From contig CP137680.1 of the NCBI GenBank assembly GCA_037976565.1, positions 19,122,675-19,186,674 on the forward strand: a stretch of 64,000 nucleotides of DNA, read 5' to 3'. Source of the stretch: Mesocentrotus franciscanus (Eukaryota; Echinodermata; Echinoidea; Camarodonta; Strongylocentrotidae). A program made the translations under genes and the position numbers. Shown here piece by piece: positions 33,561-43,734 of the stretch; position 1 is the first letter of the stretch; each line of letters opens with the position of its first letter. The notes below the pieces were generated by a model. It searched no databases. It was not told where the DNA came from and was given only the letters and a program-made list of their open reading frames with translations.

Positions 33561-34258
33561 GGATGAAAATAAATTAAATTACTCGTAATACTTTTTACAT
33601 TTTTTCTTTTTCCCCCTTTCTCTTTTCTTTCCTTTTTCTTTTCAAATAAAACATACGACATGACAGTAAAATAATATATATATATATATACACCAACCCC
33701 TCCCCACGAGAGGACCCCGACACTATACGTCCCTATTCCAAATCCAACCTCGTGGAAGACAGTGAGCATGGGATGATAATAAATGATGCTTTTTACAACC
33801 TGGTCTGAAGGCTGTGCATCACGTGAACAGACCTCACCCCTATCCACATTCTTTTTTTTTGGCCGTTGCGGTGATTTTTTTTTTTTTGGGGGGGGGGGTA
33901 TAAATGTTGGATTCGCTGAATATGTCAGCTAATATAGCAACAAATTCCATTCCAGTATATATGATATAGAGAGAAGGCTACCGGGGTAAATTCTGATTAA
34001 GAAAAAGTATTTTAAAATCTTGATTGATTAAACTCAAATTGACATTCGAGGCAGCCAACGTATTTTTCTATCGCCTATATTTTAACTTTATTAATCTTTT
34101 GTGGGACAGCAAAGTCTTAGAACATGCTAAAATAAAAGGTTGATCAATGATTTAAAAATGCCAAAAAGCAAATCAGCTCTATATGCCCAAAGTCTATCAG
34201 TCAACATTCCGATGTTGACAAATTTGACTGGTTTCTTTAACAATACTTTAATTTGCAG

Positions 34259-34835
34259 ATTATCTTGGGTGTGCGTCATGCTTGCCTCATACGTCATTTT
34301 AATTATGACGTGCAGAGAACACGTAACTAAGTACACCGCACGTTTGACCAAAGAGGAATTTTCAAGAACACGAAAATCTTCTATTGCCTTTCCCGCCGTC
34401 ACCATCTGCAACTCAAACCTCGTAAAGGCGTCGCTCTTCGACAACCCGACCACTAACGCCATCTTTCAAGTCCTCGTTGGCGGATCGACTGAGCGCGGGT
34501 GGGACACTTTCGGGTTAAACGCAACTGACGACGCTTTGGAAACGCAACTGGATGATATCTTTCTGGCCCACGCGCATCAAGCGTCTGACATGATTCTAGA
34601 GTGCGCGTGGAAGAGGGGATCGAAGGCGTGCGGAGCAGCGAATTTCACCACGAAGATCACCGACGCTGGGATTTGTTACACGTTCAACGATGGCAAGTTT
34701 GGGGCGACGATGACGTCGAAGGTGACACGAGACTTGAAATAAACCGGAGTGGAACGCGGCAAAGCCTTTGGGTCCGTCTGAATGCCGAGGTTGATGAATA
34801 CGTGTCAGCCTTGTCGCCGGAGGATTGGATTTAAG
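34259..34835 (+). pseudogene. Copy B exon 2: TM1 and proximal ectodomain, frameshifted
   Basis: The acceptor is aatttgcag. It encodes LSWVCVMLASYVILIM (TM1), FPAVTICNSNLVK, LETQLDDIFLAHAHQ and GICYTFNDGKF. After FG the frame shifts and TAA follows (34739-34741), while the neighbouring frame continues GDTRLEINRSGTRQSL and VRLNAEVDEYVSAL. A second indel precedes GGATTTAAG|GCAAGC. Net length is 6 nt more than copy A, so the exon ends back in phase. Confidence 0.8.
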
Positions 34836-35375
34836 GCAAGCTCTTTATTTTTTATTTTTTTTAAGTGCTAAAATAAGTTTACTAGTATACACGTTTACAT
34901 CCAGAGAATGTGTGTATGGATGCAATACAATTATAACCATTTTCGCTATTAACATTGAATAATCAAGTAATCATACTATGTTAAACCGATAGAATTTATA
35001 TAATCAAATTCCTGATAAAGTAGGGCGACAAAGCGTACTCAATTTTATTCATATAGAAATCATAATAATATAGCATAATTCCCTCGACCCCTCTCTCTCT
35101 CTCTCTCTCTCTGCCCACACACTTTTACTTCTCTATAGATCTGTCTGTCCTTGTAATCTCTCTCTCACACTTTCTCTTTCTTCCCCCAATAATGTACCGC
35201 GATGATTTTTTTGTATCGCCTACATCCATGATAATTGATCTACTCACTATACCTGACTAGTGACCTTTAATTTTCATATTGCATGCATGCAGTGTTATGT
35301 GCTTTTTGATCTTGGAAGTGACACAAGTAGCTTAATTTAATTTTGATAGAACTGAAATTAAAATAACCTTATTAA

Positions 35376-35909
35376 AGGGTAAGTCCAACCTGACATTAAG
35401 TTGGTTATAGTAGAAGCAGAAAATGAGAGGAACATTTGAGTGAAAGTTTGAGCAAAACCCTATTACAAAGTTATACATTTTTGAAGTTGTGATAAATCAA
35501 ACAAAATTGGCAACTCTGTGATGTATCTTAATTGCGAGCTCCTGTTTTCTCTCTACAGAAAAAAATCATAAACTTTCATTTTCTTAGTTATTGATGACGG
35601 AATAGATTTGTTGCATACAGGGTATGTATACAATATATTTGCAACAATTATATTTAGGGTGCATGTAAGACTGGACATTTTCTTTAGGGCAAAAATAGAC
35701 ATTTCAGAATTTCTAGTACAGAGCAAAATGGAGGGACCTTGCAAAATACGCCACAGCATTGCCAATTTAAGTTTAATTGATCCCAACTTTTACAAATTAA
35801 TAACTTTCTTATATTTAATCGGATTTTGCTCAATCTTTCACTGACCTGCTCCTCTCATTTTTCTGCTTCTATTAAAACCAAGTTAATATCAAGGTAGACT
35901 TCCTTTTTT
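35376..35909. mobile_element. TTAA-flanked MITE with 85-bp inverted ends
   Basis: TTAA occurs at 35372-35375 and 35910-35913. The left end AGGGTAAGTCCAACCTGACA and further GTTGGTTATAGTAGAAGCAG recur inverted at the right. Copy A lacks it, so it inserted after the duplication or was lost from A. No coding sequence was found. Confidence 0.75.
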
Positions 35910-35940
35910 TTAATGTCATATATTTCTAATTTCCATGAAG

Positions 35941-36039
35941 CTTGTTATCCATCGTCGGGGCGACGTACCACTGGTCTCTGATATCGGGGTCGCCATTATG
36001 CCTGGTGTTCGAACTCTTATTGCCATCAAAAAGCACACG
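35941..36039 (+). CDS. Copy B exon 3: ectodomain
   Basis: The exon is 33 codons, LVIHRRGDVPLVSDIG and VAIMPGVRT, acceptor ccatgaag, donor ACG|GTAAGC. It is open and in phase, nearly identical to copy A exon 3. Confidence 0.85.
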
Positions 36040-36294
36040 GTAAGCACAACAATCACCGGATCCAGGAGCTGCGGAAACAAAACAAACAAACAAACTAACT
36101 AACCACAAATCACTAACATTTCAATAACTCAATTAAGTGATTGAAAATTCTACATTAAGGGAAAGACACAGAGCACTATTTTACGACATTGAAATTTGCT
36201 TCCCCTAAACTATGAGATTACTATTCCCATTAGTAATATAACGATTATTGATCTCTCTCTCTCTCTCTCTCTCTTTCTCCATCCCTCTCTCAAG

Positions 36295-36441
36295 GAGCTG
36301 AACATGCCTCATCCATACGACACCGATTGTCGAAACGCTTCCTTGAGTATTACCCTTTTTACTCGGAGGAGGCGTGTCTGACAGAATGCGCAACCAAGCA
36401 ACTCACAGAAGCGTGTGGATGCAGATTCCCACACATGTCAG
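36295..36441 (+). pseudogene. Copy B exon 4: Cys-rich ectodomain, 1-nt deletion
   Basis: It begins ELNMPHPYDTDCRNA. At about 36340 CTTGAG replaces CTTGGAG, so EYYPFYSE... is out of frame. The downstream frame still reads SEEACLTECATKQLTEACGC. Donor TCAG|GTGCGT is weaker than copy A (GTGAGT). Confidence 0.8.
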
Positions 36442-36843
36442 GTGCGTGTGGGTCAGGATTAAGGGGGGGGGCGGTACCAACCTTCAGGAGGGTCATTCCT
36501 AGTCTAACAAAAAAAAACATGGGTTAGATTCTTTGAATCATATTTTCAAAATAAGTTTATTGTTGGCAGCTTCTAACAGACCTTTTTTTTGTAGGTAATT
36601 CTTTTGTTTTTAAAGATTCTTGTTGTTATTATTTTTTACAATTATTATCATCCTGAAGAAAAAGAACACTATCATCATTGTTTACAGATATTATCATTAG
36701 TACTATCATTATTATAATGTTTATCTTTTAAATTATCATCATCATCATCATTATTATTATCAAGATCATCATATCAGTATCATTATTATCTGTATTGTTA
36801 TCATCATTAATAACACTTAAATTTCTTCTCTTTGCCATAACAG

Positions 36844-36905
36844 GTCCATCTCTTGTGTGCACTGTTAGACAATACAAGGAGTGTGTGCTCCTAACTTCGA
36901 ACTGG
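36844..36905 (+). pseudogene. Copy B exon 5: 1-nt deletion
   Basis: The acceptor is gccataacag. It starts PSLVCTVRQYKEC, then CTCCTAAC replaces CTCTCTAAC, shifting the frame before the donor CTGG|GTATGT. Confidence 0.75.
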
Positions 36906-37274
36906 GTATGTGGATTTATGGACAAATAAACTACCATATTGGAGCGACAACATTTTTACCTTATTTTATGTTAATTGACTTTTAATGAAGACATTGTATT
37001 CATTCATGAAACTTCATTGACGGACATGAATATGTTATGAAAGGGACAAAACAAAAATGAACAAGTAACAAGTTAGGAAATACTTTCATGAAAAAATAAA
37101 TTCGTTGATTAATATTTCAGTGAATATTTATTAGTCAGTGGTATTCGTAAAATGTACATGTATTCAAAAAGCTGATGTGGATGTGTGTCCTGCAGTTTCT
37201 GCTGCAAGAAATGATGTGAGATTTCCTGAGAAAATGATTTAACGGAATCGTTTGGATGGGGAGATGTAATACTG

Positions 37275-37613
37275 GGTTCTAGGACACCTACCCCCTGGAC
37301 AACCACCCCGGATAACCACCCCTAGTCTAACCACACTCTAGGACAACTACCCCTAGGACAACTACCCCCTAGGGCAACCACCCTCTAGGACGACTACCCC
37401 TAGGGCAACCACCTTCTAGTACGACTACCCCCTAGGACAACTACCACCTGACAACTACCCCCTAGGACAACCATCCTCCATGACAACTACCCCCGGACAA
37501 CTACCCCCATACAACTAACCCCTAGGTCAACTACCCTCGAACAACTACCCCGGACAACTACCGGGGGTGGACGTCCAGGGGGTGGACGTCCAGGGGGTAG
37601 GTGTCCGGATACG
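37275..37613. mobile_element. Inverted-minisatellite element, 9-bp target duplication
   Basis: GTAATACTG is at both flanks (37266-37274, 37614-37622), and copy A keeps the uninterrupted site (about 4611-4620). The insert begins GGTTCTAGGACACC and ends GGTGTCCGGATACG. Inside are about eighteen degenerate units like TAGGACAACTACCCCC, then inverted units (CCGGGGGTGGACGTCCAGG). GGACACCTACCCCCTGGAC and its complement near the right end form 19-bp inverted ends. It shares GGTTCTA / GATACG termini and flank length with 62636-63012. No ORF was seen. Confidence 0.8.
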
Positions 37614-37717
37614 GTAATACTGTATTAGAAATTACAGTTTTTTGTTATGTTTTGTTTTGTTTTGTTTTGTTCGAAGTTTTTTTCATTTTGGGCTTTTTTT
37701 TTCTTCACCTCTTTACG

Positions 37718-37883
37718 GCTGTGACCTTGATCTTCAAGAAATGTCCAACCTAACCACTTCCCACTGTCAGAGGGCATGTTATACAGAGCATTTCCAGATG
37801 ACCATGAGCTCTTTGAAAGCACCAGGAAAGGACGACTCACAACGACTGCAGAATCGGTTTAACTGGACTAGGGATGATGTTAC
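37718..37883 (+). pseudogene. Copy B exon 6: ectodomain, acceptor lost
   Basis: The exon is open for its full 166 nt (CDLDLQEMSNLTTSHCQRAC ...) but preceded by TTTACG where copy A has TCTAAG. The nearest canonical AG is missing. The donor GTTAC|GTAAGT is intact. N-L-T creates a possible glycosylation site absent from copy A. Confidence 0.75.
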
Positions 37884-38408
37884 GTAAGTTAAACACGTGA
37901 TCACTGCGGTCTAATTATATGGCGGGGGGGGGGTGGGGGTGCGGTGGTCTTATTCCATGAGTGAATATGATGAAATACAAAGGAGTATAGGACGTCATGT
38001 TAGCTCGTCTTCTTTTCTCTCCTCTCTCTCTTTTACTCCCTAAACGTTCCTCAAATCAATCGTGTCATTCAACAAAATATTTAGCAGTCTAAAGAACAAA
38101 AGAATAAATAAAAAAATTTAATACGACGAAATGCTCAATAGGATATGCGGATAACTATCTCATGTATTTTTACTGTGTGTTTATTCAGTCACATGTTTTT
38201 ATGAAAACTTACAAAATGTTACGGTTTAGGAAGTCTTGGTTACTTGTTTTTGAGTGCACAATAAAAACCCGGTTTGCAAGGAAAGGCTAAGCTTTCATGC
38301 CATTCGGCAAACGCATAGTCAATATAAGAGAAGTGTTCTAAATGTAGGTTACATTGTGATTTATTGCATGTTCTTTCCGGAAGCTGTACTTATTATGAAG
38401 GACACCCA

Positions 38409-38590
38409 TACCATCAGAAATAAATTGGATTGCTACATTCAATTATTTATGGAATCTATAATATGATAAAGATACGTTTCCGAAAGTCGCTCGAATACAA
38501 AAGAATTGCAAAGCTGTTCGGATTCTCTTGATCTGTATGAATATTTAAAATGCAATAATATTGAATGCCACTTAATGTCATTCTCTTTTT
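38409..38590. repeat. Left copy of 182-bp perfect direct repeat
   Basis: It is identical to 40445-40626 and flanks the LINE at 38591-40444. The single-copy version exists in copy A intron 6 (about 5395-5590), so the duplication came with the insertion. Confidence 0.85.
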
Positions 38591-40444
38591 CAATTTCAAT
38601 TTCAATTTCAATTTATTTGCTCATAAAAATCCAGAAAACACATGCGAACATTCATAAATCAACATGATACAAAGGGTAAAATTCACAAGAAAAATTAATA
38701 ACAAAGTATACATTGGATTAAGTATGAGAGGGACAGCAAGAAAGGAACAAGCCTTGTGATTAGCTGACCCTGTAACATAGTACATTAAAGACGCTACAAA
38801 AATAACAAATCACTTACTACAACATAAAGGGGTATGCCTATACATTTAAACAAACAAACTTGGTGAATACCTGTCTAAAATAAAGTGCCTAGATTTTGAC
38901 TTAAAAACATTTAACGAAACTGCTTGTTTAATATCTGAATAAAGAGAGTTCCAGATTTGGGGTCCTTGAAATAATATTGAGTTTTTAAAAGATGAGAGCC
39001 TCGGTTTGGGTAAATGAAAATCATTAGCATTTCTTGTATTGTATCCATGATATTCATTATTGAACTGAAAGAATGTTTTGATATAGTCTGGCAAGAGGTG
39101 ATTGTTACATAAGTACATAAATATAAGTACCTGAAATACATAGATATCATGAAATTTCAATACACCTGATTCAATAAATAGAGGGTTGGTATGGGCAAGG
39201 TAAGGTGCATGAGACATAATTCGTATTGCACGTTTTTGTAAAATAAACAATCTATCAATGTGATTATTACTTGCACTACCCCAGGCAAGAATACCATAAT
39301 TAAGGTACGGGTATACAATTGCATAATAAATCATTTTTAAAATCTCCTTTGGAAATGATCTTAAACAATACATAATTCCTATATTTTTTGCCAGCTTATT
39401 GCACAGACTATCAATGTGATTTTTCCATGTAAGTTTATGATCTATTGTAATGCCTAAAAATTTTACTGACGTTACACACTTAATATCTGTATTGCACACT
39501 CTAATTGAAAGATAATCTGGTATCAATAAATTACTAAAAATAACATAACTGGTTTTTGCTACATTGGTTATCATTTTATTTGCGTAAAACCACTCAGATA
39601 TTAATTCAAGTTCAGAATTGAATAGATTATGTAAATCCTGATAGTTAGGATGGGATAAAAACAGACCGGTGTCGTCAGCAAACATAATACAATGTAATAA
39701 TTTAGATACTTTACTAAGGTCATTTATAAACAAAAGAAACAACAGTGGTCCTAAGATAGAACCCTGTGGTACCCCACATGAGATAGTCCCTTGCTGTGAT
39801 TTGCATTTAGAAATTTCAACATATTGTTTTCTATTTGATAAATAACTTTCAAATAATTTAAGTACAATACCTCTTATGCCATATAATTCAAGTTTGTGTA
39901 ATAAAATAGCGTGATCGACTGTATCAAAAGCCTTCTTCAAATCTAAAAACATTGCAATCATATATTTCTTGTTATCAAGAGCATTAACAACAGTGTGAAC
40001 AAAATCAATAAGAGCCGATGACGTCGAATGTCCAGGACGGAAACCATATTGGTTCAAAGATAATATATTGCACTTGCTTATAAAATCAAATAATCTATTA
40101 TACATACATTTTCTAAAATTTTAGAAAATTGGCAAGACTGATATGGGTCTGTAATTTGCAACATTTTCACTTGAACCATTTTTATATACAGGAACCACAC
40201 GAGCAATCTTTAATTCATCAGGAAATATACCTAGATCTAAGCATTGATTGAATATTGCACAGATGGGTTGACATAAAATATGTATAGATTTTTGTATAAC
40301 CTTGATACTTATATCATCGTACCCAGGACTGCAATCACTCTTTAAATAGACACAATATCAATGATCTCGGTACATGTGATTGGTTTAAAATAACACGTAC
40401 TAGGATTCCTATCCAAATAACGACAAAATTCAAATTTAAATTAT
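38591..40444 (-). mobile_element. Young 5'-truncated CR1/L2-like LINE
   Basis: It lies exactly between the two copies of a 182-bp direct repeat. The 3' end (38591) shows TGAAATTGAAATTGAAATTG on the minus strand. The RT frame 40105-38846 is intact. Upstream, to 40444, the frame has two breaks (near 40345 and 40120) with KIARVVPVYKNGSSENVANY and RPISVLP. The element is truncated inside ORF2, so no endonuclease remains. Confidence 0.85.
38846..40105 (-). CDS. LINE reverse transcriptase, C-terminal 419 residues
   Basis: This is the longest intact ORF of the window. Motifs in order are QYGFRPGHSTSSALI (about 19-33), MFLDLKKAFDTVDHAIL (about 51-67), YGIRGIVLKLF, GVPQGSILGPLLFLLFINDL (about 111-130), MFADDTGLF (FADD, the polymerase catalytic box, about 140), VKFLGITIDHKLTWKNHID, and the thumb with YAIVYPYLNYGILAWGSA and LFILQKRAIRIMSHAPY. 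It ends GPQIWNSLYSDIKQ...FK. The N-terminal RT motifs lie upstream in a broken frame, so this is not a functional polymerase on its own. The enzyme would copy LINE RNA at a nicked target. Confidence 0.85.
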   Translation of the reverse strand: MYNRLFDFISKCNILSLNQYGFRPGHSTSSALIDFVHTVVNALDNKKYMIAMFLDLKKAFDTVDHAILLHKLELYGIRGIVLKLFESYLSNRKQYVEISKCKSQQGTISCGVPQGSILGPLLFLLFINDLSKVSKLLHCIMFADDTGLFLSHPNYQDLHNLFNSELELISEWFYANKMITNVAKTSYVIFSNLLIPDYLSIRVCNTDIKCVTSVKFLGITIDHKLTWKNHIDSLCNKLAKNIGIMYCLRSFPKEILKMIYYAIVYPYLNYGILAWGSASNNHIDRLFILQKRAIRIMSHAPYLAHTNPLFIESGVLKFHDIYVFQVLIFMYLCNNHLLPDYIKTFFQFNNEYHGYNTRNANDFHLPKPRLSSFKNSILFQGPQIWNSLYSDIKQAVSLNVFKSKSRHFILDRYSPSLFV

Positions 40445-40626
40445 TACCATCAGAAATAAATTGGATTGCTACATTCAATTATTTATGGAATCTATAATAT
40501 GATAAAGATACGTTTCCGAAAGTCGCTCGAATACAAAAGAATTGCAAAGCTGTTCGGATTCTCTTGATCTGTATGAATATTTAAAATGCAATAATATTGA
40601 ATGCCACTTAATGTCATTCTCTTTTT
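40445..40626. repeat. Right copy of 182-bp perfect direct repeat
   Basis: Partner of 38409-38590; no mismatch seen by eye over 182 bp. Confidence 0.85.
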
Positions 40627-41065
40627 AGTAAGTGTACTGACAACTCTCCGAGATGGAGAAGATGGATTGTATAGCCATAGAGATCCTATATTAGAAAAGG
40701 ATATCCGAAGAGTACAGCTACCCCCAAGAATGAATGTATAGGTGACGGCCTACCCTTGTTGCGTAGATACTACCTCTCGAATGGCAAAATAGGGGTGGGA
40801 GAATTATTTCCATTATTGCAAGTTTCTGCGTTCATATTTATCACCATTCATTTTGTTTATTGTTATCTTTGTATGTATTCTAACAAATCAATCACAATCA
40901 CAAAGTTTACAGATAATTCTAAGAATTATTACAGCGCAAAATATAAAAAATAATAAGAAAGGGGGTCACATGCAAAACAGGGGGAAAGAGAAAGAAAAAG
41001 GCAACATAAAAATCTTCAAACCATATATACACAAATAATGATCATTATCATTTTCTTTTGAATAG

Positions 41066-41157
41066 GAGAAACATCGCAGAGGTCGAGATTTACTTTGCCG
41101 ATATGAACGAGCATCATACCAAGAGCGTGGCTGCCTACAGTGCAGCCGATTTGTGGG
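41066..41157 (+). CDS. Copy B exon 7: post-ectodomain linker
   Basis: The exon is 92 nt, intact splice sites, RNIAEVEIYFADMNEHH then TKSVAAYSAADLWG. It differs from copy A by one residue (N for K). Confidence 0.85.
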
Positions 41158-41559
41158 GTAAAGTAGTGACATATCGAAGTTTAGATATGTATATATTCCA
41201 CTGAAGTAGAGTTAATCAATCTCAGCGTTATGAAAGGGAAATCAAAACCTGTTTAGCTATTTGAATTGTGTGAAAGCATGAAGATATCATGAGAGACAGG
41301 TCGTTAAAAAAATTGACTAACAATTCAGAAGTTCTGAATGCTTGTTGATTACTTGTTTGTTTGTTTGTATTTCTTTAACTGGAGAGGTTAAAGACAAAAA
41401 CCTGGTGTCATCAAATGGGGTATTAGCTTGTTTTGCTAATCATTCGTCTCCGCATTCTTCTCATTGAATGTACTACTTTTCCTTATTACTTGGTATATTT
41501 CATATTTCTTCCTTCCTAGTTTTCCTTCATTTTCCCTTTATCGTGTTGTGGTCTATTTG

Positions 41560-41894
41560 TGGATACGTCGTCGGATTGTGGATCACATGGTTCGCAGTTC
41601 GAGTCCCGCCGCGGCACTAATGTCCTTTTGGGAAGACATTAATCTACGTTTGCCACTCTCCACCCAGGTGTTAAACGGGTACCCAATAGGATGCGAACGT
41701 TAGTGTGGTTTGGTTGGATTGGCATGACTTGTGTGCGCTTGTAAAATGGCGCCTGGCCGGAATAGGAATACTCCCCAGTGAGCAGAACGTGTGCACTTTC
41801 ATGTGCGGATTTGGAATTGAATCCAATGACCTGGGTAATATAATTCCAATATAAAGTGCTTAAAAACGTAGGATTAAGCGCTATGCTTATGTGA
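41560..41894 (+). mobile_element. tRNA-derived SINE
   Basis: GTGGATCACATGGTTCGCAG and GGTTCGCAGTTCGAGTCCC make the pol III head. The body matches 8862-9164. The tail is TGCTTAAAAACGTAGGATTA then AGCGCTATG. It occupies the same intron as the SINE of copy A. Confidence 0.75.
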
Positions 41895-41964
41895 CTATAT
41901 ATAACTGTATATGATTTGTTTCCATGATACTAATTAAAAGTTATTCCTCTATGGCCAACCTTTC

Positions 41965-42060
41965 TTTCTCTCTCCCTCCCTGTCTCTTTTTTTTCTCTCT
42001 CCCTCTCTCTCCGTTCCCCTTCCTCCTCTCTCTCTCTCTCTCTCTTTCTACCCTTTTCTC

Positions 42061-42091
<31 letters not shown>

Positions 42092-42130
42092 GTCTTCTTC
42101 TTCGCTGTTGTCCTCATTTTCCCTCTTTTT
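41965..42130. repeat. (CT)n-rich tract
   Basis: This is a degenerate pyrimidine tract; open frames on both strands are compositional. Confidence 0.8.
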
Positions 42131-42199
42131 CTGTTTGTCACTGTCTCATTCTTATTTTCTTAATATATCATCCTCATCTTGTCATCCTCCTACTGTTTC

Positions 42200-42511
42200 T
42201 TATTTGTTTTTGTCTCGTTTATTGTTTGTTTGTTTTTGTCTGTCATGTTTTTGTTTTATTCCGTAATTTTTTTTCCTTAAAATTTAGTTATGAATGTATA
42301 CAATTTTTTTTATTATTGTGCGAACCTACACCTAACAACCATTGCTTTCAAGTAGGTTCGTTTTTTCATTTCCTGTAACCAAATAATTTTTCCATTACAA
42401 GACATAAAAACAATGTCAAATATATATTTCAATGCTAACTTCTGTTATATCATTACGTTTATTATTGTCTGTCATTGTTTATGTTATGTGGAAAGAAATG
42501 AAAATAATTTC
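42200..42511 (+). mobile_element. LINE 3'-UTR fragment with perfect hairpin
   Basis: CGAACCTAC (42321-42329) and GTAGGTTCG (42352-42360) form a perfect 9-bp stem around a loop with ACCATTGCTTTC. It ends GAAAGAAATGAAAATAATTT. It matches the 3' UTR layout of the LINEs above. No coding part is present. Confidence 0.55.
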
Positions 42512-42565
42512 GTTCTGTATAGAGCGACTTCTACTACTACTACTGTTTCTTACTTTTCCCTATAG

Positions 42566-42732
42566 GTGACCTTGGAGGACTGATCGGTGTTCATCTCGGA
42601 GCCAGTCTCCTCACACTCTTCGAGTTCGTCGATTACACCTTCGTCCACAAGATTCTGCAAATTCGCTTCTTCTGGAGGAAAATCAAGTCATTTTGTAAAA
42701 GGGATGACAAGGAAAAAGAGACCAGCACTTGA
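42566..42732 (+). CDS. Copy B exon 8: TM2 and cytoplasmic tail
   Basis: The acceptor is ccctatag; the exon encodes DLGGLIGVHLGASLLTLFEF then VDYTFVHKILQIRFFWRKIK, then a Lys/Glu/Asp-rich end and TGA (42730-42732). It contains the GAS filter and an intact basic tail, giving the natural C-terminus that copy A has lost. Confidence 0.85.
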
Positions 42733-43500
42733 TCAGTAGCGTAGCCAGTATATATTATGGTGGAGACGGTGAATGCCCCCACCCCTCGTTTGAAAGCGAT
42801 TGGATCAAATTTGTTCTTTTCCTAAACTTATGAACTTTTTACCTATGCACGCTCGCATGAAATAGGAAGGGCTCTGAAGATTTTTTCTCCATAGGGAGGG
42901 GGTGGGGGTGGCTTGGGGCATCCCCGACCCGAAATGTAGTAAGTGTTCGGAAATACGACCCCGTCGTACTCCTAGTATACAAACTTATACGCGCTATGCT
43001 GGTCGGCTGGGCTACGGCGTGCCCTATATACTGTGAAGAAATACCCCCGGCCCTGTTTTCTCTTAATTTTCTTTTTATATTTGTGATTGAGCTATATCAT
43101 AACCAGCCTGATCAGGTCTTTAAGCATTGTAAAGAGAATTTAGATTTTATGCAATAGGCATGGTAGGGTTGTTGTTTCAGTGATGAATGAAAGTAGTAGG
43201 ATCAGCTGTGATTGTTTACTACAGCGATCAATGAGCGTAGTAACGGCAGCTGATTAGTGCTATTTTTAGATTCACTGAAATACACAGAATTTGGTATGTG
43301 GGACTGAGTATCTGAAACATCGTGCGCAGTGATGAACTAAGGTGAATAATTCTTTTATGTAATCACTTACCTTGTCAATGTTTCCAAAAATAGTTGCTTG
43401 GTGTCACATTTCCCTTTTCTGATAATATTCCTTCTTTAATGATCGAATTTAGTTCACTAGAAGTGTATTTTCCCTACTGGAAATAGGATAGCCCATATTT
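42733..43500. other. Downstream of channel copy B
   Basis: No gene was seen. CAGTAGCGTAGCCAG at about 42737 resembles a hAT-like terminus, but no partner end was found. Confidence 0.4.
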
Positions 43501-43517
43501 TTAGACTTCGCGCGTGA

Positions 43518-43606
43518 TGACGTCACAAACTTTTGACCAATCACAATTGCGGGAGGCTGCAGGTTTTTCCCAGGCGATTTACGGTCCGGGGCCCCAAGTA
43601 TAAAAG
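43518..43606 (+). promoter_or_regulatory. CRE - CCAAT - TATA promoter
   Basis: TGACGTCA (43518-43525), CCAAT (43537-43541) and GTATAAAAGGGG (TATA at 43599-43606) occur in canonical order and spacing on the plus strand. Transcription would start near 43630. Confidence 0.55.
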
Positions 43607-43628
43607 GGGATGGAAAATGTCAGAAATT

Positions 43629-43734
43629 TTATACTGCATCCCAAATTATAAATTGTTGGACAGACGACGCAAGTTTGATTTGCAGTCTATTTCCACTTGA
43701 GGACAGTTTCCTTTTACCAGTAGTCAGAGGAAAA
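43629..43734 (+). other. Putative noncoding first exon
   Basis: Downstream of the TATA box there is about 105 nt without ATG, ending AGGAAAA|GTGAGT, a strong donor. No matching coding exon was recognised on the plus strand within the window; the Harbinger element would sit in its intron. Confidence 0.35.

Larger units (their letters stand above)
22163..42732 (+). pseudogene. DEG/ENaC (ASIC-like) channel, copy B, all exons but frameshifted
   Basis: Eight exons span 20.6 kb: N-terminal HG-motif exon, TM1/ectodomain exon, four ectodomain exons, linker and TM2/tail exon. Exon phases match throughout (2, 0, 0, 1, 1, 2, 1). Differences from copy A are an 8-nt net insertion near 34700 and a 2-nt loss near 34819, one G lost near 36342, one base lost near 36890, and the exon 6 acceptor changed from AAG to ACG at 37715-37717. 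Taken at face value the gene cannot make a full channel. The indels mostly sit in short runs, so consensus error is possible. The intact tail (RFFWRKIKSFCKR) and promoter argue for recent loss. Role, if functional: a proton- or peptide-gated sodium channel at the plasma membrane. Confidence 0.8.

Noticed and set aside
38409..40626. 182-bp repeats as an older local duplication unrelated to the LINE
   Set aside because: The repeats end exactly at the LINE ends, are identical, and the related introns carry the segment once.
42737..42752. CAGTAGCGTAGCCAG as the end of a hAT-like element
   Set aside because: No matching inverted end or target duplication was found nearby.
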